From Mycolicibacterium iranicum (GTDB lineage Bacteria; Actinomycetota; Actinomycetes; Mycobacteriales; Mycobacteriaceae), in NCBI RefSeq assembly GCF_014190915.1, contig NZ_JACHVU010000002.1, forward strand, positions 248,001 to 312,000: 64,000 bases of DNA, written 5' to 3'. Shown here in pieces: positions 32,778-40,261 of the stretch. Within the stretch, counting starts at the first letter, position 1, and every line of letters starts with the position of its first letter. A program made the position numbers and the translations under genes. Below the pieces are notes generated by a model. That model was given only the letters and a program-made list of their open reading frames with translations, was not told where the DNA came from and did no database searches.

Positions 32778-35521
32778 CGATCGTGGAGCAGCCGCCAGTA
32801 CGACCGGACACAGCGGGCCTTCTGGGCCGGGGCGTGGAACGCGAAGCCATCGACCGACTCCTGGCCGAGACGTCGGCGGGGCGCAGCGGGGTGCTCGTGG
32901 TGCGCGGCGAGGCGGGCATCGGAAAGTCTGCGCTGCTTCAGCACGCCCGTGACGCCGCGCTGCTCATGGGGATCCGGGTGGAATCCGTGGTCGGTGTGGA
33001 GGCTGAGACGCAGTTCGCGTTTGCCGGCTTGCATCAGCTGTGCGCGCCGTTGCTCGACCGCACCGAGACGCTGCCCGACCCGCAAAGGACCGCACTCGAC
33101 GTCGCGCTGGGTCGTCGGGCCGGCGCCGCGCCGGATCGATTTCTCGTCGGGTTGGCTGTCCTCAACCTCCTCGCGGAGCAGGGGCCGATGCTGTGTCTCG
33201 TCGACGACGCGCAGTGGCTGGATCAGGCCTCCGCGCAGGTGCTTTCGTTCATCGCGCGGCGGGTGGGTGCCGAGCGGCTCGTGCTGATGTTCGCGGTGCG
33301 AGACCCCCGCGAAGGCAGCGCCGACCCGCTGGCCGGGTTGCCCGAGTTGCACCTCGAAGGGCTGGGGGAGGCCGATGCCCAAGCCTTGCTGGACGAGGCC
33401 GTGTGCGCACCACTCGATGACGGGGTTCGCGACCGCATCGTCGCCGAGGCGCGGGGAAACCCGTTGGCGCTGTTGGAGCTTCCTACCAGCGTGCAGCTGG
33501 CAGGCGGCTTCGGTCTACCCGACGCCGTGAGCGTGCCGCGCCGGATCGAGGACAACTTCCAGCGGCGCTCGGACACCCTTCCGGCGCAGACGCGGCAGCT
33601 GCTGTTGGTGGCCGCGTCCGAACCGACCGGCGACCCTGCGCTGCTGTGGCGCGCAGCCGCCCATCTGGGGATCGACCGCGAAGCAGCGGCGCCCGCGGAA
33701 AGCGCTGGGCTGCTGGAGATCGACACCCGAGTGCGATTTCGTCACCCGCTGGTGCGCTCGGCGGTCTACCGTGCCGCCACGGCGCCGGAGCATCGTCGGG
33801 CGCACTGTGTCCTGGCTGCCGCCACCGACCCGAACACCGATCCAGATCGCCGCGCATGGCATCGCGCCCAGTCGGTGCTGGGAACCGACGAAGACGCCGC
33901 TGCCGACCTGGAGCGATCGGCCGACCGGGCGTTGGCGCGCGGAGGATTCTGCGCCGCGGCTGCGTTTCTCCGGCGTGCTACCGATTTGACGCCGGACCCC
34001 TTCCGTCGGGCGAGACGCGCACTGGATGCTGCCAATGCCGAGCATTGTGCCGGTGCGCCCGAGGCCGCCCTGGCGCTGCTGGACAGCGTGGATGCCGAGC
34101 GACTGGACGCGCTGTACCGTGCCCGTCTGGAACTGCTCCGCGCACAGATCACCTTTCACCTCACGCAAGGCGCCGAGGTGCCGAGGATGCTGCTGGGCGC
34201 CGCGCGGATGTTGGCTCCGCTGGATCCCTCGCTCGCTCGGGAGACCTACCTGCAGGCCTTCGATGCGGCGACCATCACCGGGGGTTCGGGTGTCGAACCG
34301 GGGCTGTCGGAAATCGCCGAAGCGATCGGTGTCGCACCGGCGCCGACGGGTGCACCAGGCCCGAGAGATCTCTTGCTCGCCGGGTTGGTGGCGGTACACA
34401 CCGAAGGATTCGAGTCCGGCGCGCCCATCCTGAGGCAGGCATTGCGGGCGTTCCGTGATGATGTTCTCCCGACCGAGAGGCTCCGAACCGGCGACGCGGG
34501 CAACTGGTTGTCACTGGCCGCACGGACCTCGATAGCACTGTTCGAGGACGATCTGACGATCGAGCTGGCCGACTGCAACGTACGGCAGGCGCGCGAAGCC
34601 GGTGCTCTCGCCACGCTGCCCACCGCGCTGATCGTCTCGGCCTTCGCGCGGATCTACACCGGCGAGCTTTCCCGCGCCGCCGAGCTTGCGGACGAGGCTG
34701 CGGCGATATCGCAGCTGTCGGGCGCCAAGCCACTCCATTACGCCCACACATACCTGAACGCCTGGCGGGGAATCGATTCGGACCCCCCGGTGACAACGCA
34801 TTCGCGGGGAATCGAGACGACTGTGTCCCTGTGCGCGATGGCCGTGCTGCACAACGGACGCGGCAACTATCCCCGGGCGCAGGAGGCAGCCGCCCGCGCA
34901 GCGGAGTCCTACGAACCGGGAATCAGGGGTCTGGCGCTTCAGGAGCTCGTCGAGGCGGCAGCCCGTGCCGGTGATCTGGAAACCGCCTCTCGCGCAAGTA
35001 AAGAGCTCGGCATCAGAGCCCACGCCAGCGGCACCGAATGGGCGCTCGGCGTCGCTGCGCGTTCACAAGCGCTGACCAGTACCGGAGCCACCGCAGAACA
35101 GCTCTACCGCGAGGCGATCGAGCGTCTTCAGAAGTGCCGCATGGAGGTGTTCCTCGCCCGCACGCACCTCGTCTTCGGCGAGTGGTTACGCCGCGAAGGC
35201 CGCCGCAGCGATGCACGCGAACAGCTCCGCATTGCTCACATGCGCCTGTCCGACATGGGCGCAGAGCCGTTCGCGGTCCGCGCCGCCCGTGAGCTGCGCG
35301 CCACCGGCGAGCATGCCCGCAAGCGGACGTCCCAACCCAGCGCTGCGCTCACCGCCCAGGAGCAGACCATCGCCCGACTCGTCGCGACCGGGGCGACCTC
35401 CCGTGAGGTGGGCGAACAGCTGTTTCTCAGCCCGCGCACGATCGAAGCGCACCTGCGCAACATCTTCCGGAAGCTGGGCATCACCTCCCGCCGGCAACTC
35501 AGGGAGCTCCGCCTGCCCTAG
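32774..35521 (+). CDS. Large LuxR (LAL)-family ATP-binding transcription regulator
   Basis: 915 residues. The N-terminal AAA/NB-ARC-like ATPase has Walker A GEAGIGKSALLQ (about 47-58) and Walker B PMLCLVDDAQWLD. A long alpha-helical, TPR-like region occupies about 300-840. The C-terminal LuxR helix-turn-helix reads LTAQEQTIARLVATGATSRE and SPRTIEAHLRNIFRKLGITS. LAL regulators bind ATP and a small inducer and activate catabolic or biosynthetic genes. The start GTG overlaps the leader peptide stop; GTG 32783 is the alternative. It diverges from the TetR gene, so the two probably control the same neighbourhood. Confidence 0.88.
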   Translation: MTIVEQPPVRPDTAGLLGRGVEREAIDRLLAETSAGRSGVLVVRGEAGIGKSALLQHARDAALLMGIRVESVVGVEAETQFAFAGLHQLCAPLLDRTETLPDPQRTALDVALGRRAGAAPDRFLVGLAVLNLLAEQGPMLCLVDDAQWLDQASAQVLSFIARRVGAERLVLMFAVRDPREGSADPLAGLPELHLEGLGEADAQALLDEAVCAPLDDGVRDRIVAEARGNPLALLELPTSVQLAGGFGLPDAVSVPRRIEDNFQRRSDTLPAQTRQLLLVAASEPTGDPALLWRAAAHLGIDREAAAPAESAGLLEIDTRVRFRHPLVRSAVYRAATAPEHRRAHCVLAAATDPNTDPDRRAWHRAQSVLGTDEDAAADLERSADRALARGGFCAAAAFLRRATDLTPDPFRRARRALDAANAEHCAGAPEAALALLDSVDAERLDALYRARLELLRAQITFHLTQGAEVPRMLLGAARMLAPLDPSLARETYLQAFDAATITGGSGVEPGLSEIAEAIGVAPAPTGAPGPRDLLLAGLVAVHTEGFESGAPILRQALRAFRDDVLPTERLRTGDAGNWLSLAARTSIALFEDDLTIELADCNVRQAREAGALATLPTALIVSAFARIYTGELSRAAELADEAAAISQLSGAKPLHYAHTYLNAWRGIDSDPPVTTHSRGIETTVSLCAMAVLHNGRGNYPRAQEAAARAAESYEPGIRGLALQELVEAAARAGDLETASRASKELGIRAHASGTEWALGVAARSQALTSTGATAEQLYREAIERLQKCRMEVFLARTHLVFGEWLRREGRRSDAREQLRIAHMRLSDMGAEPFAVRAARELRATGEHARKRTSQPSAALTAQEQTIARLVATGATSREVGEQLFLSPRTIEAHLRNIFRKLGITSRRQLRELRLP

Positions 35522-35538
35522 CTGCCCACGGCGCCGAC

Positions 35539-35594
35539 ACTGCATCTGTGCAGAGAAAAGTCGAGTACGTGGCTGCGTAGATGCAGTCTCGGCG
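35539..35594 (+). repeat. 56-bp direct repeat, upstream copy flanking the DUF559 gene
   Basis: It aligns without gaps to 36513-36568 with about 41 of 56 identical bases. Conserved blocks are ACTGCAT, GAAA, TCGAGTA, GGCTGC, ATGCAG and CTCGGCG. In one frame it reads TASVQRKVEY, closely matching the C-terminal TAFTRRKFE of the DUF559 protein. It therefore looks like the leftover 3' end of a lost paralogue. The GGCTGC...GCAGTC part can form a small hairpin that may serve the LuxR transcript. Confidence 0.7.
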
Positions 35595-35627
35595 CGCAGT
35601 GTCGGGGTCGTCGACCACGATGCCGTC

Positions 35628-36542
35628 ATGGGGGAGATCTTCGTGGGCACCGAGGCCGTCGCGGCAGGCGCCGTCACGCGCCATGAACTGAGCCGCTGGT
35701 ATCGGTCCGTCTATCCGAACGTCTACGTGCCCAAGGCTCAGCGGGTCACATTGCCCGCCCGGGCCCACGGTGCCTGGCTGTGGTCGGGCCGATCGAGCGT
35801 GATCACAGGGCTTGCTGCCGCTCGACTTCACGGTTCCGCATGGATCGATGACGACGTCGCCGTGGAACTCGTCTACCAGAACACGCGTCCTCCGCGCGGG
35901 ATCATCGCGCGCAACGAGCGCATCGCGGAGGACGAATGGGACATGACAGCCGGCTTGAGGGTGGCCACTGCGGCGCGGACGGCCTTCGACCTCGGCCGGT
36001 TCCGTCGCCACGTCGACGCCGTGGTGCGGCTGGACGCCCTGATGCGGGCGCGGCCTTTCGCCCCGGAGGACGTGACGCGGCTCGCCGAACGTTACCGCGG
36101 GACACGCGGCGTGGCCCGGCTGAAGGCGGCCCTACCGCTCGTCGACGGGGGCGCACAGTCACCGATGGAGACCTATTGGCGGTTGCTGGTCAGGCACACC
36201 GGCTTTCCGCCACCGGCGACGCAGATCCCGGTGTTTGACACCGACGGCTATCCGGTGCGGATCCTCGACTTCGGCTGGGAGGACGTCAAGGTGGCCGTCG
36301 AGTACGACGGTGACCAGCATCAGACGAGTCGTCGACAATATCTCGCAGACAGAGACGTCATGCGAGTGCTGGAGCGCCTCGGGTGGGCGGTGATCTGCGT
36401 GGTCAAGGAGGATCGCCGCGACGACGTGATCGCCCGGTTGTATCGGACGATGGCCTCGCGGGGGTGGGTGGGCGAGGTCGCCTTCACCGAGGCGGTCACC
36501 CGCTCGCGCGAGACTGCATTCACGCGGCGAAAGTTCGAGTAG
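35628..36542 (+). CDS. DUF559-domain protein with N-terminal AbiEi-like region
   Basis: 304 residues. The first half has a winged-helix-like N-terminus (AVAAGAVTRHELSRWYRSVY) and a region resembling AbiEi-type antitoxins (VITGLAAARLHGSAW). The C-terminal part is a DUF559/Vsr-like nuclease fold: LDFGWEDVKVAVEYDGDQHQ, the probable catalytic strand, followed by DVMRVLERLGWAVICVVKED. Such proteins are numerous in mycobacteria, have no established role and often vary between strains. ATG 35628 is used. The gene is bounded by 56-bp repeats, suggesting gain or loss by recombination. Confidence 0.75.
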   Translation: MGEIFVGTEAVAAGAVTRHELSRWYRSVYPNVYVPKAQRVTLPARAHGAWLWSGRSSVITGLAAARLHGSAWIDDDVAVELVYQNTRPPRGIIARNERIAEDEWDMTAGLRVATAARTAFDLGRFRRHVDAVVRLDALMRARPFAPEDVTRLAERYRGTRGVARLKAALPLVDGGAQSPMETYWRLLVRHTGFPPPATQIPVFDTDGYPVRILDFGWEDVKVAVEYDGDQHQTSRRQYLADRDVMRVLERLGWAVICVVKEDRRDDVIARLYRTMASRGWVGEVAFTEAVTRSRETAFTRRKFE

Positions 36543-36568
36543 GGGGCTGCAGGAATGCAGCCTCGGCG
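36513..36568 (+). repeat. 56-bp direct repeat, downstream copy, with terminator-like hairpin
   Basis: The first 30 nt encode the last nine residues and stop of the DUF559 protein. The rest contains GGCTGC-AGGAAT-GCAGCC (36545-36562), a perfect 6-bp stem with a 6-nt loop after the stop codon. There is no T-run, so it would be a weak intrinsic terminator. The LysR gene converges from 36588. Confidence 0.7.
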
Positions 36569-36587
36569 AAAGCACGCAGAGCGCGAC

Positions 36588-37511
36588 TCAGTCGACGCCT
36601 TCCACCAGATCGTCGGTCGTCCACTCCTGTTGCGGCAGGACGTCTTTAAGCACCCGCAGCAGCGCCGGGTTCGTCGAATCGCCACGCCATACCGCGTCGA
36701 GCTCGACGGGACGCTCGCGGAACGCGCCGATCGACCGGAACGTCACGCCCTCGGGGTGCAGGGTCGCCGCCGACGCGGGTACCAGCGCGAGGCCGATGCC
36801 GGACCGGACGAGCACCAGCATCGTGTGCACCTGCGTCACGTACTGCACGTACTTCGGCGTGGCCCCCGCGATGGTGAACGTCGAGATCAGCAGCTCGTTG
36901 AAGTAGCGGGCCTGCACCGGTGAGTACATGATCACGTCCTGACCGTCGAGATCGGTCAGCGTCAGTTGCCGGGACATGTCGGCCAGCGGATGCCCGGTCG
37001 GCAGCGCGACGACCAACTGCTCATGGAGCAGTGGACGGGAGACCAGCCCGGGCCGCTTCAACGGGGGACGCGCCATCCCCAGGTCCAGCTCCCCGGTCAT
37101 CAGCCCCTCGATCTGGGCCGCGGTCACCATCTCGCGCAGGTCGAGCTTCACGTCGGGCAACCGGTCGCGCATGCGCTCCAGCAGACGCGGCAGCACCGCG
37201 TGCGCCGAAGCCGCCGTGAAGCCGACGACGACGGTCCCCAGGTCGCCGGCGGGGATGCGCTTGACCGTCTGCGCGGCGCCCTCGGCGAGCTGCAGGATGC
37301 GCCGGGCGTCGGGCAGGAACGCCGCCCCGGCCGGCGTCAGCGTCACGGTCCGGGTGGTGCGGTCGATGAGCTGCACCCCGAGTTCGTTCTCCAGCTGCTG
37401 GACCTGACGCGACAGCGGCGGCTGGGTCATGTGGAGGCGTTCGGCGGCGCGGCCGAAATGCAGTTCTTCGGCGACGGCGACGAAGCAGGTGAGCCTGGCG
37501 AGGGAGAACAT
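36588..37511 (-). CDS. LysR-family regulator, end of the second aldarate operon
   Basis: 307 residues. The N-terminal winged helix-turn-helix is textbook LysR: LTCFVAVAEELHFGRAAERL, MTQPPLSRQVQQLENELGVQ. A two-lobed effector domain follows (TVVVGFTAASAHAVLPRLLE, then VSRPLLHEQLVVALPTGHPL). The ATG at 37511 overlaps the stop of the nitroreductase-like gene by one nt (TGATG). A longer in-frame start exists but would lie inside that gene. Placement at the end of the dehydratase/aldolase operon makes control of the sugar-acid pathway the likely role. Confidence 0.88.
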   Translation of the reverse strand: MFSLARLTCFVAVAEELHFGRAAERLHMTQPPLSRQVQQLENELGVQLIDRTTRTVTLTPAGAAFLPDARRILQLAEGAAQTVKRIPAGDLGTVVVGFTAASAHAVLPRLLERMRDRLPDVKLDLREMVTAAQIEGLMTGELDLGMARPPLKRPGLVSRPLLHEQLVVALPTGHPLADMSRQLTLTDLDGQDVIMYSPVQARYFNELLISTFTIAGATPKYVQYVTQVHTMLVLVRSGIGLALVPASAATLHPEGVTFRSIGAFRERPVELDAVWRGDSTNPALLRVLKDVLPQQEWTTDDLVEGVD

Positions 37512-37990
37512 CAGACCTTCGACGTCAGCTTGATCGCTGCGATCTTCAGCTGGTCGACTGCCTCCTCCCACTCCGCCACGGACGGGAGCCTGCCCTCACG
37601 GAACGTCATGCCCATCTGACGCTGCGCCTTCTTCGGTCCGTACGACGTCGCCACCCGCTCACAGATCGCGGCGACGGCCGACCGATCGGTGATGAGCTCG
37701 CCGTGCATCGTGCGGGTCTTCCCGCGATAGGCCACCTGCGCATCGGCGCCGCCGCGGAAGTTGTGTTTCCATTGGGCCTCCAGCACGACATAGAGGTCGC
37801 CGTCGAGTCGGTGGGCGCTCACCGGAGTGGAATAGCGCTTCCCGGATTTGCGGCCGGTGAAGGTGACCAGCATGAAGTCGCCGATGGCCCCGCCCAGCGG
37901 CGTCTTCAGGACGAACCGCAAGGTCGGGTTGATGACCCGCAGCACCCCCTCCGGAGGATGGGCGGCGTCGACGGTCGGCTGATCGCTCAT
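37511..37990 (-). CDS. Deazaflavin-dependent nitroreductase-family protein
   Basis: 159-residue split-barrel protein of the Ddn/FDOR type. Recognisable blocks are FMLVTFTGRKSGKRYSTPVS, LYVVLEAQWKHNFRGGADAQ and VAYRGKTRTMHGEL. Members bind F420 or a lipid-soluble quinone. It lies 40 nt after the enolase-superfamily gene and is joined to the LysR gene by a one-nt overlap, so it is co-expressed with sugar-acid degradation although its role there is unclear. It is only distantly similar to the gene at 7079. Confidence 0.82.
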   Translation of the reverse strand: MSDQPTVDAAHPPEGVLRVINPTLRFVLKTPLGGAIGDFMLVTFTGRKSGKRYSTPVSAHRLDGDLYVVLEAQWKHNFRGGADAQVAYRGKTRTMHGELITDRSAVAAICERVATSYGPKKAQRQMGMTFREGRLPSVAEWEEAVDQLKIAAIKLTSKV

Positions 37991-38030
37991 GCCCCCACCG
38001 TAGGTCGCCGTCGCGGGCCCCGGGGGAGAT

Positions 38031-39290
38031 TTACCAGCGTGGGCTGAGCAGCTCGAAAGACGGGTCGACGGTACGCATGTAGCCGGTGTCGTCGCGGTCG
38101 CGGATCCCGCAGCGCACCCACTGCTCGTGCAGCGCGTCGAGCGCGTCATCGTCGATCTCGACGCCGAGGCCGGGGGCGGTCGGCACCGGCACCGCACCCT
38201 CGACGAACCTCAAGGCGCCGTCCTTGACGACATCCTCGGTCTTCCAGGGCCAGTGGGTGTCGCACGCATAGGTGAGGTTCGGTGTCGCGCCGGCCAGGTG
38301 CACCATCGCGGCCAGGCTGATGCCCAGATGCGAGTTCGAGTGCATGGAGACACCGAGGCCGAAGGTGTCGCAGATGCCGGCCAGCAGCCGGGAGCGCTGC
38401 AGCCCGCCCCAGTAGTGATGATCGGAAAGGACCACCCGCACAGAGCCTTTGGCCACCGCCGGGGCGAGCTGGTCGAAGGCGACGACGCACATGTTGGTGG
38501 CCAGGGGCATCGGCGCCTGCTGGGCGACCTCCGCCATGCCGTCCAGGCCGGGGGTCGGGTCTTCGAGGTACTCCAGGATGCCGGCCAGCCCCGAGGCGAC
38601 CTTCACCGAGGTCTGCGGGGTCCAGGCGGCATTCGGATCGAGCCGCAGAGGCATTCCCGGGAACGCCGCGGCCAGCGCCTCGATGGCCGCCATCTCCTCG
38701 TCGGGCGGAAACACCCCACCCTTGAGTTTGATTGCGGTGAAGCCGTATTCGTCGATGATGCGGTGCGCCTGGGCGACCAGCCCGTCGGGGTCGAGCGCCT
38801 CACCGAACCCATCGGGGTCCTGCCCGGGGTGCGCGGCCCACTTGTAGAACAGATACGCGCTGAACGGGACCTCGTCGCGGACCTTCCCCCCCAGGAGATC
38901 CGCGACGGGCCGTCCGAGGGCGTGGCCCTGAACGTCCAGGCATGCCACCTCGAAAGGCGAGAGCACCTGGTCGACGGCCGACGCCGTGGTGATCATGCCG
39001 GCCGTGCCGACCGCCGCGGTGTCACCCTGCAGCCGGGCCGCGATCGCAGCACGAATCTGATTGAGCGCGAACACGTCCAGCCCGGTGATGGCTTCGGCGG
39101 CGGCAGTCAGCCTGGCCAGGTGGCGGGTGTCGGCATACGTTTCGCCCAGGCCCACGAGACCCGCATCGGTGTCCAGCTGAATGATCGCCCGCAGTGCGTA
39201 GGGCTGGTGCACCCCGACGGTGTTCAGCAGCGGCGGATCGACGAACGCGACAGGCGTGATGCGTGCGCCGGTGATGCGGATCGGGGCCAT
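38031..39290 (-). CDS. Enolase-superfamily dehydratase (glucarate-dehydratase-related)
   Basis: 419 residues. The barrel motifs of the glucarate dehydratase group are present: FTAIKLKGGVFPPDEEM with the KxK pair, PLRLDPNAAW, YLEDPTPGLDGMAE, LATNMCVVAFDQL and VSMHSNSHLGISLAAM carrying the catalytic His. It differs from the gudD product at many positions and is shorter by about 30 residues, so it may act on another aldarate such as galactarate or idarate, or be a GlucD-related protein of altered activity. It ends a run with KdgD (3 nt apart) and the aldehyde dehydrogenase. Confidence 0.85.
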   Translation of the reverse strand: MAPIRITGARITPVAFVDPPLLNTVGVHQPYALRAIIQLDTDAGLVGLGETYADTRHLARLTAAAEAITGLDVFALNQIRAAIAARLQGDTAAVGTAGMITTASAVDQVLSPFEVACLDVQGHALGRPVADLLGGKVRDEVPFSAYLFYKWAAHPGQDPDGFGEALDPDGLVAQAHRIIDEYGFTAIKLKGGVFPPDEEMAAIEALAAAFPGMPLRLDPNAAWTPQTSVKVASGLAGILEYLEDPTPGLDGMAEVAQQAPMPLATNMCVVAFDQLAPAVAKGSVRVVLSDHHYWGGLQRSRLLAGICDTFGLGVSMHSNSHLGISLAAMVHLAGATPNLTYACDTHWPWKTEDVVKDGALRFVEGAVPVPTAPGLGVEIDDDALDALHEQWVRCGIRDRDDTGYMRTVDPSFELLSPRW

Positions 39291-39293
39291 GGG

Positions 39294-40223
39294 TCAGACC
39301 GCCCGGGTCAGCGCGTCGGACAGGACGGCGCGACCCGCGGCGATGATCGACTTGAGCTCGGCGACGTCGTCGGAGCTGGGCATCACCAGCGGAGGTCGCA
39401 CGGGTCCGGCGGGGACGCCTTCCATCGTGACGCCGGCCTTGACCAGCGAGACCGCGTAGCCGGGCACCGTGTCACGCAGCCGCACCAGCGGGATGAAGAA
39501 CGCGTTGAGCAGACCGTTGGCCAATTCGTCGTTGCCGGACTCCAGCGCGTTGTAGAACGCCAGCGCGAGGTCGGGCGCGAACGCGAACGTCGCCGACGAG
39601 TACAGCGGTACGCCGATGGCGCGGTAGGCGAGCTGCGTGGTCTCGGCGGTGGGCAGACCGTTGAAGAACAGGAAGTCGGGATCGACGGAGGTCTTCACGG
39701 CCTGCACGATGCGGGCGACCTGATCGAAATTGCCCGTGCCGTCCTTGAATCCGATGACGTTCGGGATCTTCGCCACGGCGATGGCGGACGCCTCGGTGAA
39801 CTTGGCGTTGTTGCGGTTGTAGACGATCACGGGCAGTGCCGTGGCCGCCGCGACCGCGGCCACGTAGTCGACCAGGCCGGGCTGCGGGACCTCCACGAGG
39901 TAGGGCGGCAGCAGCAGGATGCCGTCGGCGCCGGCTTCCTGGGCCGCGGCGGCGAAGCGCTTGGCCTGCGCCACCGAGCCGCCTGCCCCCGCGTAGACCG
40001 GCACGCGTCCGGCGACCACCTCGACGGCGGTGCGGACGACGGCGCTGAACTCGCTGTCCTCCATGGCGTGGAATTCACCGGTGCCGCAGGCGATGAACAC
40101 GCCACCGGGGCCGGCGTCCACACCCTTGGCGAGGTGTCGGGCCAGCGCGTCGAGGTCGACGTCGCCCGTCTCGGTCATCGGGGTCACGGGGAAGAACAGC
40201 ACGCCGTTGAAGTTCGGACGCAT
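39294..40223 (-). CDS. kdgD: 5-dehydro-4-deoxyglucarate dehydratase
   Basis: 309-residue lyase of the DHDPS/NAL family that converts 5-keto-4-deoxyglucarate to 2,5-dioxovalerate, CO2 and water. The catalytic Lys is in NVIGFKDGTGNFDQ and the family Tyr in LPVIVYNRNNAKFTEA; the substrate loop GVFIACGTGEFHAMEDSEF is typical of KdgD. An AGGAG site precedes ATG 40223. Its substrate is the product of glucarate dehydratase and its product is the substrate of the next enzyme, encoded immediately upstream. Confidence 0.92.
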   Translation of the reverse strand: MRPNFNGVLFFPVTPMTETGDVDLDALARHLAKGVDAGPGGVFIACGTGEFHAMEDSEFSAVVRTAVEVVAGRVPVYAGAGGSVAQAKRFAAAAQEAGADGILLLPPYLVEVPQPGLVDYVAAVAAATALPVIVYNRNNAKFTEASAIAVAKIPNVIGFKDGTGNFDQVARIVQAVKTSVDPDFLFFNGLPTAETTQLAYRAIGVPLYSSATFAFAPDLALAFYNALESGNDELANGLLNAFFIPLVRLRDTVPGYAVSLVKAGVTMEGVPAGPVRPPLVMPSSDDVAELKSIIAAGRAVLSDALTRAV

Positions 40224-40261
40224 GGCGAAGCTCCTAGTAGGTGGTGGGTGAGAGGTGAGGG

